Shown: piece by piece, positions 28,272 to 37,291 of the stretch
Numbering within the stretch: position 1 is the first letter of the stretch
Layout of the letters: the number at the start of each line of letters is the position of its first letter
Notes under the pieces: model-generated
What the model saw: only the letters and a program-made list of their open reading frames with translations
What the model was told of the DNA's origin: nothing
The model's database searches: none
Source: Pseudomonadales bacterium
GTDB taxonomy: Bacteria; Pseudomonadota; Gammaproteobacteria; Pseudomonadales; Azotimanducaceae
Length of the DNA stretch: 64,000 nt
Assembly (NCBI GenBank): GCA_028281005.1
Contig: JANQKS010000102.1
Span: forward strand, 62,001-126,000
Reading direction: 5' to 3'
Made by a program: the position numbers and the translations under genes

Positions 28272-29381
28272 TTGTTAAATGCAGTATTTAGACGCATAGG
28301 CAGCAGCCTATTATTGGTGGGCGCTGTTTCTCTGCTGGCCGGATGTGGTCCGTCAGCCCCTACAGAAGGCGGCGCGGTGTCCGCGCAGCCCGCGCAAGTC
28401 TATCGTTGGAAACTGATCACTACCTGGCCGAAAAATTTGCCGGGTTTGGGCACCGCACCGGAGCGTCTGGCGGATAAGCTGCGGGTCATGAGCAATGGGC
28501 GGTTGGACATCAAGGTCTTTGGCGCGGATGAACTGGTCGGTGCGTTTGAGGTATTTGACGCCGTTGCCCAAGGCACCGCGGAAATGGGCCACGGCGCCGC
28601 CTACTACTGGCGCGGCAAGATTCCTGTCGCGGCGATGTTTTCCACCGTGCCTTTTGGCATGAACGCACAAGAGATGAACGGCTGGCTGCACTACGGCGGC
28701 GGTCTCGAACTGTGGCAAGAGCTGTATGAGCCTTTTGGTCTGGTACCGCTGGCCTGCGGGAATTCCGGCGTGCAGATGGCCGGTTGGTTCAACAAAGAGA
28801 TCAACAGTTTGGCCGATCTGCAGGGTTTGAAGATGCGTATTCCTGGCCTTGGGGGTGAAGTATTGAAACGCGCCGGGGGTGTACCGGTGTCCATGCCTGG
28901 CAGTGATGTGTTTACCGCGCTGCAAACCGGTGTCATTGACGCCACTGAATGGGTAGGCCCTTACAACGACCTGGCGTTGGCGTTACATACCGCGGCGAAG
29001 TACTACTACTACCCGGGGTGGCATGAGCCCGGCCCGACGCTGGAAGCCATCGTCAACAAAGAGGCGTGGGAAAGCCTGCCGCAAGATCTACAAACCATGA
29101 TCGAAGTGGCTACCCGCGCCATCAACGATGACATGCTCAGTGAATTCACCGCGCGCAACAACGCCGCGCTGCGCACCCTCATTGACGAGCACGGTGTTGA
29201 GTTACGCAAATTGCCGGAGGATGTTATCGCGGAACTCAAAAAAGCCGCGGACGCGGTGGTTGCTGAAACCGCTCAGGAGGACGAACTCTCCCAGCGTATC
29301 TACGATTCCTACATGGGGTTTTTGAAGGATGTGCGCGCGTATCATGAAATCAGCGAAACCGCCTACGTCAATGTGCGTTAG
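28272..29381 (+). CDS. TRAP transporter solute-binding lipoprotein, DctP family
   Basis: 369 residues. Lipoprotein signal with lipobox LLAGC (Cys near residue 25), so a tethered rather than free binding protein. The mature part has the DctP fold marks: ADKLRVMSNGRLDIKVFGADELVG, GLKMRIPGLGGEVLKRAGGVPVSMPGSDVFTALQTGVIDATEW. The WxGP/aromatic pattern resembles binders of 2-oxo acids or other monocarboxylates (TakP-like), but the ligand is inference. TTG start at 28272 with GGAG seven bases before it. The membrane subunits dctQ/dctM are on the opposite strand about 1.1 kb away. Confidence 0.9.
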   Translation: MLNAVFRRIGSSLLLVGAVSLLAGCGPSAPTEGGAVSAQPAQVYRWKLITTWPKNLPGLGTAPERLADKLRVMSNGRLDIKVFGADELVGAFEVFDAVAQGTAEMGHGAAYYWRGKIPVAAMFSTVPFGMNAQEMNGWLHYGGGLELWQELYEPFGLVPLACGNSGVQMAGWFNKEINSLADLQGLKMRIPGLGGEVLKRAGGVPVSMPGSDVFTALQTGVIDATEWVGPYNDLALALHTAAKYYYYPGWHEPGPTLEAIVNKEAWESLPQDLQTMIEVATRAINDDMLSEFTARNNAALRTLIDEHGVELRKLPEDVIAELKKAADAVVAETAQEDELSQRIYDSYMGFLKDVRAYHEISETAYVNVR

Positions 29382-29411
29382 ACAACTTCGCTGCAGCGGC
29401 TGGCCATCTTG

Positions 29412-30242
29412 ATGGAGTTGAAAAACACCGAATATGAAGTGGATCAGGGTGTTGCCACGATATGGCTGAATCGCCCCCACCGCATGAACGCGTGGACCGG
29501 CCGCCTACACACCGAATACCGGCATTTGCTAGCACAAGCCGACACAGACCCGGCCGTCCAAGCCATCGTGGTCAGCGGGCGCGGCAAAGGTTTTTGTATC
29601 GGTGGTGATGCTGAGGCGTTGGAGGGTCACTCCGAACGTGGGGGTTATGACCCCGGCACCACTGCGGACATTGCCAACCCCGGTTACGGCGTCGCGGACG
29701 AATTTGATGCTGCCTTTGCCTACCATTTTGGCCTCTCTAAGCCGATTGTCGCCGCTATAAATGGGCCCGCCGCCGGTGTTGGTCTGGCCCTGCCATGCTT
29801 TTGCGACCTGCGCTTTGCGGTGCCGGGTGTGAAATTCACCACCGCCCACGGCAAGCTAAACTTACCCGCGGAATATGGCCTCAGCTGGATGTTGCCGCGC
29901 ATCATGGGCTTAGGCCGCGCCAACGACATCCTGCTGACCAGTCGGGTGTTTCTGTCTGATGAGGCGTTTCAGCTCGGGTTTGTAAATGCGCTGTTTGAAC
30001 CCGACGAGCTGCTGCCAAAAACCTACGAGTACGTTCAAAATATGATTCGCACGGTCTCACCCAACTCTCTGCGTCAAACCCGTTGGCAGATCTATCGCGA
30101 TCTACATCGCGACGTGGCAGCCTCGGTGAAAGACTCGGAAACGCTGCTGAACTCGATGATGGGAGAAGCGGATTATGCAGAGGGTGTGCGGGCGTTTGTT
30201 GAGAAGCGCTCGCCGGATTGGCCGTCGTTGAAAAGCGACTAG
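29412..30242 (+). CDS. enoyl-CoA hydratase/isomerase family protein
   Basis: 276 residues, crotonase fold. VATIWLNRPHRMNAW, the oxyanion-hole segments GRGKGFCIGGD and NGPAAGVGLALP, and AEYGLSWMLPRIMGLGRANDILLTSR are diagnostic. The first catalytic Glu of classical hydratases is not evident (AHGKLNLP occupies that place), while a Glu stands at the second position (PAEYG). It may therefore be an isomerase or hydratase of special type. ATG 29412 chosen over the TTG immediately before it. Located 30 bases after the TRAP binding protein on the same strand, possibly co-transcribed, suggesting catabolism of an imported acid. Confidence 0.88.
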   Translation: MELKNTEYEVDQGVATIWLNRPHRMNAWTGRLHTEYRHLLAQADTDPAVQAIVVSGRGKGFCIGGDAEALEGHSERGGYDPGTTADIANPGYGVADEFDAAFAYHFGLSKPIVAAINGPAAGVGLALPCFCDLRFAVPGVKFTTAHGKLNLPAEYGLSWMLPRIMGLGRANDILLTSRVFLSDEAFQLGFVNALFEPDELLPKTYEYVQNMIRTVSPNSLRQTRWQIYRDLHRDVAASVKDSETLLNSMMGEADYAEGVRAFVEKRSPDWPSLKSD

Positions 30243-30285
30243 CGTGATCTCGGTGGACAGATCAGCACGGACACTTGGTAAACAA

Positions 30286-30416
30286 AAGGTTTGGTGTCAG
30301 AGTATCGTGATCAGGAGGCTCTGCGCCAGGGACGGCGCAGCGCCAGCCCCCATGGATGGGTTTCGGCGGTCCTGAGCACGATACTCTGATATCAAGCCTG
30401 TGCTAACTCAAACCTT
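30286..30416. repeat. multi-stem palindromic intergenic element
   Basis: Between convergent genes. Outer 8-base stem (30286-30293 / 30409-30416), a 20-base arm pair with one mismatch (30297-30316 / 30370-30389), and inside it two further stems: CTGCGCC-6-GGCGCAG (30321-30340) and CCCAT-GG-ATGGG (30349-30360). On either strand it folds into a branched RNA, so it could act as a bidirectional transcript end or protect 3' ends. It resembles interspersed palindromic units of gammaproteobacteria. Confidence 0.75.
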
Positions 30417-30439
30417 GGGGATGGGATGAGTTCGACCGA

Positions 30440-31816
30440 TCAACGCCCGTAGAGCAGATTCGGCAGCCAAGTCGCCAGCTGCGGCCACGCCAACAAAGCC
30501 CCCAACAAGATCAACTGCAGCACAATAAACGGCACCACCCCGCGGTAGATGGCCGTCGTTGGCACTTCCGCGGGTGTCACTCCGCGCAGATAAAACAAGG
30601 CAAAGCCGAACGGCGGTGTCAGAAACGAGGTCTGCAGGTTCACCGCGATCAATACGCCGAGCCAGATTGGGTCTATACCCATGGCCAGCAGCACCGGACC
30701 AACAATGGGCACCACAACAAATGTAATTTCGATGAAGTCCAGAATAAAGCCGAGCAAAAAGATCACCAGCATGACAATCGCCAGTGCGCCCCACATGCCA
30801 CCCGGCATGTTGTCGAACCAGGCTTGCACCAGTTCATCACCGCCGTACCCGCGAAACACCAGCGAAAAGATCGAAGCGCCGATCAGAATAAAAAACACCA
30901 TGGCCGTGGTGGATAAGGTCGACTCGCACACTTCACGCAACACGTTGCGGTCACAACGCCGGTAAAACAGAGCCAGCAGTAGAGCTCCGGTGGCGCCGAC
31001 CCCGGCCGCTTCTGTGGGTGTGGCCCACCCTGCCAGGATGGACCCCAACACCGCCATGATCAAAAACAATGGCGGGAACAAACCCATCAACGTCTGTGAC
31101 AGCGCGGGTAGATTGTCCTCGTCGGCGGTGGCTGCCGGTGGCATGGTGTGTGGGTGGATTAGGCTTTTGCTAACGACGTAGAGCAAGTACAAACCCACCA
31201 GGCACAGCCCCGGCACGATGGCGCCGGCAAACAGATCGCCTACGGATACCGATTTAGGCGCAAAAATACCCATGTTAAGTTGTGCCTGCTGATAGGCGTT
31301 AGACAATACGTCCCCCAGCAATACCAGCGAGATCGATGGCGGGATGATCTGTCCCAACGTACCCGTGGCGCTGATGGTGCCGGTGGATAACGCCGGGTCG
31401 TAACCCTGTTTCAACATGGTTGGTAGGCTCATTAGCCCCATGGTGACTACGGTGGCACCGACAATCCCTGTGCTGGCGGCCATCAACATACCCACCAACA
31501 CCACGGTGATGGCCAGCCCACCGCGGTAGCGGCGCAGCAGTGTGGATAAACTCTCCAACAAACCTTCCGCCAACCGGGTTTTTTCTAACATGACCCCCAT
31601 GAACACAAACAACGGTACCGCGATGAGGGTTTGGTTGGTCACGGTGCCGAACAACCGTCCGGGGGTGAAGCCAAAATCGCTAGGAGAAAACGCGCCGGTG
31701 ACTACCCCGGCCAAGGCGAACAGTAATGCCACGCCGGCGAGGGTAAGCGCCACGGGGTATCCCGCCAACAAGGCGGCAAAGGTGACGGCAAACATGGCCA
31801 GCGGGGTCAGGTCCAT
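30440..31816 (-). CDS. dctM: TRAP transporter large permease, DctM
   Basis: 458 residues, about 12 hydrophobic helices, the sodium-coupled transporter subunit. N-terminus MDLTPLAMFAVTFAALLAGYPVALTLAGV and motifs GATVVTMGLMSLPTMLKQGYDPALSTGTISATGTLGQIIPPSI and FLLGFILDFIEITFVVVPIVGPVL are typical. The gene lies six bases after dctQ in the same operon. Its probable binding protein is the lipoprotein gene on the opposite strand. Confidence 0.93.
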   Translation of the reverse strand: MDLTPLAMFAVTFAALLAGYPVALTLAGVALLFALAGVVTGAFSPSDFGFTPGRLFGTVTNQTLIAVPLFVFMGVMLEKTRLAEGLLESLSTLLRRYRGGLAITVVLVGMLMAASTGIVGATVVTMGLMSLPTMLKQGYDPALSTGTISATGTLGQIIPPSISLVLLGDVLSNAYQQAQLNMGIFAPKSVSVGDLFAGAIVPGLCLVGLYLLYVVSKSLIHPHTMPPAATADEDNLPALSQTLMGLFPPLFLIMAVLGSILAGWATPTEAAGVGATGALLLALFYRRCDRNVLREVCESTLSTTAMVFFILIGASIFSLVFRGYGGDELVQAWFDNMPGGMWGALAIVMLVIFLLGFILDFIEITFVVVPIVGPVLLAMGIDPIWLGVLIAVNLQTSFLTPPFGFALFYLRGVTPAEVPTTAIYRGVVPFIVLQLILLGALLAWPQLATWLPNLLYGR

Positions 31817-31822
31817 CGAGTC

Positions 31823-32326
31823 CTACTGATCGGGTACAAGTTTGCGGACAATTTCACTTAAACCTTGCAACAGCAGCAGCACGGCCATCACCGGGATCAG
31901 CGTTTTTAGCAAGAACACCCCGGGTATCCCACCCACCTCGGCGCTGCCTTCCAGTACCCGCCAGCTGGCCGCAACATAGGGTAGGCTGGTGATGAGGATA
32001 AACACTGCTACTGGGATCAAGAACAACACGTGGCCGCCGATGTCAATGTAGCGCTTTTGCCGCTCGTTCAAACGGGAATAAATCAAATCAACCCGCACAT
32101 GGGTGTTTTGGCTAATGCCGTAGGGGATGCCTAACAGAAACAATATGCCGTGTAGGTAGACGACCGATTCTTGCAGCGGGATGGCGCCGGTGTTGAACAA
32201 GTATCGTAACAACACCACAGCTAAAGTGATGAGCACCATCAGCAGCGCCAACCAGCGCACCGCTCCGGCGATGGCAGTATTGGCGCGGTTTGCCAAAGCG
32301 GCAGTTTGGATAAGGAGATGACGCAC
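31823..32326 (-). CDS. dctQ: TRAP transporter small permease, DctQ
   Basis: 167 residues with four membrane helices. ALLMVLITLAVVLLRYLFNTGAIPLQESVVYLHGILFLLGIPYGI, and the NTHVRVDLIYSRLNERQKRYID loop carrying the conserved HVRVD, identify DctQ. It forms the membrane complex with DctM. It starts 10 bases after ubiA on the same strand, so transcription from the ubiA promoter is likely. Confidence 0.9.
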   Translation of the reverse strand: MRHLLIQTAALANRANTAIAGAVRWLALLMVLITLAVVLLRYLFNTGAIPLQESVVYLHGILFLLGIPYGISQNTHVRVDLIYSRLNERQKRYIDIGGHVLFLIPVAVFILITSLPYVAASWRVLEGSAEVGGIPGVFLLKTLIPVMAVLLLLQGLSEIVRKLVPDQ

Positions 32327-32336
32327 TTAACCAGGC

Positions 32337-33227
32337 TCAGGTCAAAAGACTGCGCAGCGCAAGCTCAGCCAGCGTGCCGCAAAACAGCGCAAAACCAACT
32401 TGAATGTTGTTGGTAAAAGCTTGGAAACACTGTTGCGGTTGTCTTTGCCGGATCAGATATTGTTGGTAAATGAACAGCCCGCCGGCGGCCGCCACGCCGA
32501 CAAAGTAAGCGTGCTGATAACCGAGGCGTGCGCCGAGCAGGGCAAACGCGGTGAAAGCACCAAGTTGTAGTACACCCACCATGAGGCGGTCCATTTCACC
32601 AAACAGGATCGCGGTGCTTTTAATCCCAATTTTCAGATCGTCTTCGCGGTCTACCATGGCGTACATCGTGTCGTAAGCCACAATCCACAGCAGACTGCCG
32701 GTGAACATGAGGAAGGCGGTACTGTTCAGACCAGTTCCGGTAGCCGTCCACGCCATCAAGATGCCCCAACTGAAAGCGACGCCCAATACCGTCTGCGGCA
32801 AGTGCGTCCAGCGTTTCATAAAAGGGTACAGCGCGGCCACCACCAGTCCCGTGGCGGCCAACAGTTGTGTTTCTTGATTGAGAAACAGCAAAAGTAGGGC
32901 GGCGGCGGCGACCAAACCGGTGAACAATAACAGCGCCTCTTTCGTTTTGACCGCTCCGGTGGCCAACGGCCGCTCTTTGGTGCGTGCCACGCTGCCATCT
33001 ACTTTGCGGTCAGCAAAATCGTTGATGACACAACCGGCGGAACGCATCAAAAACGTACCCAGGGTGAAGATAAATATCAGGTGTAGGGGCGGTACGCCGT
33101 CCGCCGCCATCCACAAAGCAGCCAACGTTGGCCATAGCAGCAGGAGACTGCCGACAGGTCGGTCCAGGCGCATCAATTTGAGGTAGTTTTGCACGCGCCT
33201 GTTGGCTAGCAGGTTGCCGGTGTTCAT
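32337..33227 (-). CDS. ubiA: 4-hydroxybenzoate octaprenyltransferase
   Basis: Membrane prenyltransferase of ubiquinone synthesis, joining the polyprenyl chain to 4-hydroxybenzoate. 296 residues. The two Asp-rich motifs NDFADRKVD (about residues 69-77) and YDTMYAMVDREDD (about 186-198) are intact, among roughly eight membrane helices. Opening RVQNYLKLMRLDRPVGSLLLLWPT is typical. Divergent from the rubredoxin gene, as in Pseudomonas; unusual is the dctQM pair attached downstream. Confidence 0.95.
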   Translation of the reverse strand: MNTGNLLANRRVQNYLKLMRLDRPVGSLLLLWPTLAALWMAADGVPPLHLIFIFTLGTFLMRSAGCVINDFADRKVDGSVARTKERPLATGAVKTKEALLLFTGLVAAAALLLLFLNQETQLLAATGLVVAALYPFMKRWTHLPQTVLGVAFSWGILMAWTATGTGLNSTAFLMFTGSLLWIVAYDTMYAMVDREDDLKIGIKSTAILFGEMDRLMVGVLQLGAFTAFALLGARLGYQHAYFVGVAAAGGLFIYQQYLIRQRQPQQCFQAFTNNIQVGFALFCGTLAELALRSLLT

Positions 33228-33358
33228 ACATGCGCAGTGTAGTGGCTAAAGTCATTCGCGGCCACGGCTGCAATGGCCATAAAACGTTGATTTTTAAGGG
33301 GCCAGCAAGTAGGTTACCCCCCCTTGTGAACCCCCTAGTTGGAGATAACGGGTAGCCG

Positions 33359-33526
33359 ATGAAGAAGTGGCAATGTATCGTCTGTGGCTGGATATATGAC
33401 GAAGCCGAAGGCTGTGAAGAAGAAGGTATTGAACCAGGTACGGCTTGGGAAAATGTGCCTGAAGATTTTGTTTGCCCGGAGTGTGGTGTCAGCAAAGAAG
33501 ACTTTGAAATGATCGAGGTCGGCTAA
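33359..33526 (+). CDS. rubredoxin
   Basis: 55-residue iron-sulfur-type electron carrier. One Fe is held by Cys6, Cys9, Cys39 and Cys42, in MKKWQCIVCGWIYDE and FVCPECGVSKEDFEM, with the usual acidic middle and aromatic residues. Such proteins pass electrons to alkane hydroxylase or peroxide/superoxide-reducing systems. ATG 33359; the nearest purine stretch (TTGGAGATAACGGG) is about 15 bases upstream. Divergent from ubiA. Confidence 0.93.
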   Translation: MKKWQCIVCGWIYDEAEGCEEEGIEPGTAWENVPEDFVCPECGVSKEDFEMIEVG

Positions 33527-33560
33527 CCCCCTAAGTCCATTCCCCTATGGATCTCATTGC

Positions 33561-34835
33561 ATGAATCTCACCGCGCGCATCCTCCTTGGGATGGGTTTGG
33601 GATTGCTGTTGGGTGTTTTGTTGCAATGGATCGCGCTGCCCGAAGGGCACTTTTTTAGCCGCTACTTCACCTACGGTGTCATCGAAGCCGGCGGCGACCT
33701 GTTCATCAAGCTGTTGAAAATGATGGTGGTGCCGTTGGTGCTGGTGTCGCTGGTCTGCGGCTCCGCGAGTCTAGGTGCGACCGGCAAAGTGGGTCGCTTA
33801 GGCGGTAAGACCATTGGCTTGTATCTGATGACTACCGCCATTGCGGTGACGCTGGCGTTGAGTTTGGCGCTCATTGTAGACCCCGGCTTGAGTGCCTCCG
33901 ACCAAGCCATTGAGGCGCCGGCGTATACCGCGAAACAGGCGCCTTCGATCATCGACACCTTGGTCAACATAGTGCCCGATAACCCGATTGCCGCCATGAC
34001 TGAAGGCAAGATGCTGCAGGTCATTCTGTTTGCCGTATTGCTGGGTTTGGCCATGAGCAGAACCGGCGAGGCGGGTGCGCGGGTGCTGAAAGTGTTTGAT
34101 GATCTTAATGTGATTGTCATGAAACTTGTAACCATGCTGATCCAGTTAGCGCCCTACGGTGTGTTCTGTCTCATGGTGAAGCTTGGGGTAACCGTGGGTT
34201 GGGCGGAGATTGGCAAACTGCTCGCCTATTTCCTGACGGTTGCGGGTGCGCTGGCGGTGCACATGTTGCTGGTGTATCCGCTGTTGTTGAAGTTTCTGAG
34301 TGGTCTCAATCCTATCGTTTATCTACGCAAGATGCGTGAGCCCATGTTGGTGGCGTTTTCCAGTTCCTCCAGTGGCGCCACCCTGCCGGTGACTTTGCGC
34401 ACGGTGGAACACCGGGTTGGGGTGAAAAACAATGTGGCGTCTTTTGCGGTGCCGTTGGGCGCCACCATCAACATGGACGGTACCGCCATCATGCAGGGTG
34501 TGGCCACGGTTTTCATCGCACAGTTTTACGGCTTTGCGCTCGGTCCTGACGACTTTCTCATGGTGGTTTTGACCGCTACTTTGGCCTCAATCGGCACCGC
34601 TGCTGTGCCGGGTGTTGGCCTCATTATGTTGGCCATGGTGTTGGGGCAGGTTGGCCTGCCGCTAGAGGGTATTGGCCTGATTATTGGGGTCGACCGCTTG
34701 CTCGACATGATGCGCACCGCAGTGAACGTTACCGGCGACGGTATGGTGGCCACGGTGGTGGCAAAAAGTGAAGACGAACTCGATATGGAGATTTTCCACG
34801 ACCCCGAGGCAGGGCGTGTGGTCGGTAACGCATAG
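33561..34835 (+). CDS. dicarboxylate/amino acid:cation symporter (DAACS family)
   Basis: 424 residues, eight membrane helices and two re-entrant hairpins in GltPh-like proteins. The Ser-rich hairpin SSSSGATLPVT, the NMDGTA motif of helix 7 (ATINMDGTAIMQGV) and the GVDRLLDMMRTAVNVTGD segment of helix 8 are all present. It imports glutamate, aspartate or C4-dicarboxylates with Na+ or H+; specificity is not readable. Convergent with recG at 10 bases. Confidence 0.92.
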   Translation: MNLTARILLGMGLGLLLGVLLQWIALPEGHFFSRYFTYGVIEAGGDLFIKLLKMMVVPLVLVSLVCGSASLGATGKVGRLGGKTIGLYLMTTAIAVTLALSLALIVDPGLSASDQAIEAPAYTAKQAPSIIDTLVNIVPDNPIAAMTEGKMLQVILFAVLLGLAMSRTGEAGARVLKVFDDLNVIVMKLVTMLIQLAPYGVFCLMVKLGVTVGWAEIGKLLAYFLTVAGALAVHMLLVYPLLLKFLSGLNPIVYLRKMREPMLVAFSSSSSGATLPVTLRTVEHRVGVKNNVASFAVPLGATINMDGTAIMQGVATVFIAQFYGFALGPDDFLMVVLTATLASIGTAAVPGVGLIMLAMVLGQVGLPLEGIGLIIGVDRLLDMMRTAVNVTGDGMVATVVAKSEDELDMEIFHDPEAGRVVGNA

Positions 34836-34845
34836 GCGCTGCGCG

Positions 34846-36879
34846 CTAAACACTAAGGTGCCCTGAATCTGCAGGCGCCCAGGCGTTGAGCAGGTTTTGT
34901 GCCAATCCCGGGGCATCCTCGTGGCCTTGTTGATTGATGAGCGCTTCACCCCGCTGTATCACTTTCGGCATCAGATGGGCGTGTACGCTGAGGTCGGCGA
35001 TACGGAAACTTTGCTCACCGGCCTGACGCGTGCCGAGAATGTCACCCGGGCCACGTAACTTGAGGTCTTGTTCTGCTAAATAAAACCCGTCTTGGCTGTC
35101 ACGCATGGCATTAAGGCGTATTTTGGCGGCTTCACTTAATCCCCGGTTGAACATTAAGAAGCAATGGCTCGCTTGGCTGCCGCGGCCCACCCGACCGCGC
35201 AATTGGTGCAGTTGCGCCAACCCCAGGCGTTCAGCGTTTTCGATCACCATATGGGTGGCGTTGGGCACGTCAACGCCTACCTCTACCACCGTGGTAGCCA
35301 CCAGCAGGTCAATCTGCTGGGCTTTGAAGGCTTGCATGATGCTGAGTTTTTCCTCACTTTTCATGCGCCCGTGCAACAGTGCAACGCGCCGCTGCGGCAT
35401 TGTTTTAGTCAGTTGCGTAAACATCTCGGTGGCAGCCACCGCGTCAATTTCATCAGATTCGTCGATCAACGTGCACACCCAATAAGCCTGTTGTCCTGCT
35501 GCCAGGACCTGTTCCACCCGATCAATCACTTGCTCGCGCTTACCGGCTTCCACGGTGTGCGTAGTGATGGGTTGCCGTCCCTTGGGGAGTTCGTCAATCA
35601 CCGATACATCCATGTCTGCGTACAACGCCATGGTTAAGGTGCGAGGTATGGGTGTAGCCGTCATGACCAATTGGTGTGGCTGCTGATCGGGTTCTGATTT
35701 GTTCTGCAACGCCATGCGTTGATGCACACCAAAACGGTGCTGTTCATCAATGATGGACAAGGCGAGGCGGTGAAACGTCACTTTTTCTTGAAACAGTGCG
35801 TGCGTGCCGATCACCACCGCGCTTTCTCCGCTCGCCACCTGCGCTAAGCGCATTTTCTGTTGTTTGGCGTTCATTTGCCCGGTCAAGAGCACCGTGTCTA
35901 TTCCCAGCGGGGCCAACCAATTGGAGAAATTTAAGTAGTGTTGTTCGGCCAGCAATTCGGTGGGTGCCATCAGTGCCGTCTGACCGTTTTGTTCAGCGGC
36001 CCGTATCGCTGCAAACGCCGCGACAATGGTTTTGCCGGAGCCAACGTCACCCTGCACCAAACGCAGCATGGGGACTGGTTTCTCCAGATCCTGCAGCACC
36101 TCACTCACCACCCGGGCTTGCGCCTTGGTGAGGTGAAACCCTAGGTTACCCAGCAGCGTGCGGCCTAAACCCGCTGATTGCGGCAGCGGGATGGCCTGTT
36201 CCTGCTGGCGTTTGAGGGCGCGCCCTTTCATCACCAGGTAATAGGCGGTCAGCTCATCCAGGGCCACTTCTTCCTGCACCTCGGCAACGTCGTCGTAGGT
36301 TGACCCCGCCGGTGGCTGGTGGAGAAACTTCAGTTTGCCAAATGGCGTGCCAGGGAGTTCCGGCCAGGGCTGTTCACACAAGTTTTGTACGAGTGAGCGT
36401 AAGCGCGCTTGTCCCAAACCTTGTGTGGTTGGGTAGATGGGTGTTAGCGCCGGGGTTGGCTCGGGTGGGGGGGTGCTAAAGGTGTCGTATTCCGGATGCG
36501 CTACCGAAAGCTCGCGGCCAAAATAACGGAATTCACCATAGGCACGGACATAAACAGCTTTTTCCAAGCTGGCTTGCTGGTATTTGGAAAAGTGAAAAAA
36601 GCGCAGATGTACAATGCCGCTGCCGTCGTCAATGCTGACTTTTAGGCTGCGTCGCTTGCCGAATTGCACCCCGCAGTGCAGTACTTTGCCTTGGACCAGG
36701 CACTCGCTACCCACCTGTACTTGCCCCAACGGCGTCAGTTTGGTGCGATCTTGGTAGCGTAGGGGTAGATGCAGCAGGAGGTCGAGGTAGCGGTAAATAC
36801 CAAGTTTACCTAACGTCGCCTGTAAGCGTGGCCCCACCCCTTTGAGGTGGATGATGCTTTGGCCGGGGTCGAGGCTCAC
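34846..36879 (-). CDS. recG: ATP-dependent DNA helicase RecG
   Basis: Branch-migrating helicase that remodels stalled forks. 677 residues. N-terminal wedge domain ([26 protein letters not shown]-fold), Walker [16 protein letters not shown] box ([15 protein letters not shown]), [10 protein letters not shown], and the C-terminal [23 protein letters not shown] and QLRGRVGRG. The start ATG at 36879 overlaps the ridA stop by four bases (ATGA), so translation is coupled. Confidence 0.96.
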   Translation of the reverse strand: MSLDPGQSIIHLKGVGPRLQATLGKLGIYRYLDLLLHLPLRYQDRTKLTPLGQVQVGSECLVQGKVLHCGVQFGKRRSLKVSIDDGSGIVHLRFFHFSKYQQASLEKAVYVRAYGEFRYFGRELSVAHPEYDTFSTPPPEPTPALTPIYPTTQGLGQARLRSLVQNLCEQPWPELPGTPFGKLKFLHQPPAGSTYDDVAEVQEEVALDELTAYYLVMKGRALKRQQEQAIPLPQSAGLGRTLLGNLGFHLTKAQARVVSEVLQDLEKPVPMLRLVQGDVGSGKTIVAAFAAIRAAEQNGQTALMAPTELLAEQHYLNFSNWLAPLGIDTVLLTGQMNAKQQKMRLAQVASGESAVVIGTHALFQEKVTFHRLALSIIDEQHRFGVHQRMALQNKSEPDQQPHQLVMTATPIPRTLTMALYADMDVSVIDELPKGRQPITTHTVEAGKREQVIDRVEQVLAAGQQAYWVCTLIDESDEIDAVAATEMFTQLTKTMPQRRVALLHGRMKSEEKLSIMQAFKAQQIDLLVATTVVEVGVDVPNATHMVIENAERLGLAQLHQLRGRVGRGSQASHCFLMFNRGLSEAAKIRLNAMRDSQDGFYLAEQDLKLRGPGDILGTRQAGEQSFRIADLSVHAHLMPKVIQRGEALINQQGHEDAPGLAQNLLNAWAPADSGHLSV

Positions 36880-37265
36880 TCGAGCGTCATGACCCCATCT
36901 ATTTCTATGGCAACCCCTTTGGGCAGCGCGCTCACTTGGACCGCGGCGCGTGCGGGGTAAGGTGTGTCGAAATACTCCGCCATGATCTCGTTCAGCGTGG
37001 CGAAATTGTCCAAATTGGTGAGGTAGATGTTGAGTTTAACGCAATCCGCCAGCGTCCCACCGGCTGCCGCCGCCACGGCGCTCAAGTTCTTAAACACCTG
37101 GTGGGATTGGCTTGGGAAATCTTCTCCCACAACCTGCATGGTATTCGGGTCCAGCGGAATCTGACCGGAGAGGTAAATGGTTTGGCTGGCGTGGCTGCGT
37201 ATGGCTTGGGAATAAGTGCCGATGGCGGCTGGCGCGTCTGAAGTGGTGACGGGTTGTTTGCTCAT
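36876..37265 (-). CDS. ridA: RidA family 2-iminobutanoate/2-iminopropanoate deaminase
   Basis: 129 residues, full length for the YjgF/RidA family. It hydrolyses reactive enamine/imine products of PLP enzymes. Typical blocks are [23 protein letters not shown] and the signature [28 protein letters not shown] with the active-site Arg. The ATGA overlap with recG and the 26-base gap to spoT place it within a leftward operon. Confidence 0.95.
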   Translation of the reverse strand: MSKQPVTTSDAPAAIGTYSQAIRSHASQTIYLSGQIPLDPNTMQVVGEDFPSQSHQVFKNLSAVAAAAGGTLADCVKLNIYLTNLDNFATLNEIMAEYFDTPYPARAAVQVSALPKGVAIEIDGVMTLE

Positions 37266-37291
37266 GCGTAAACCTTGTCCGTTGCTTTTGC

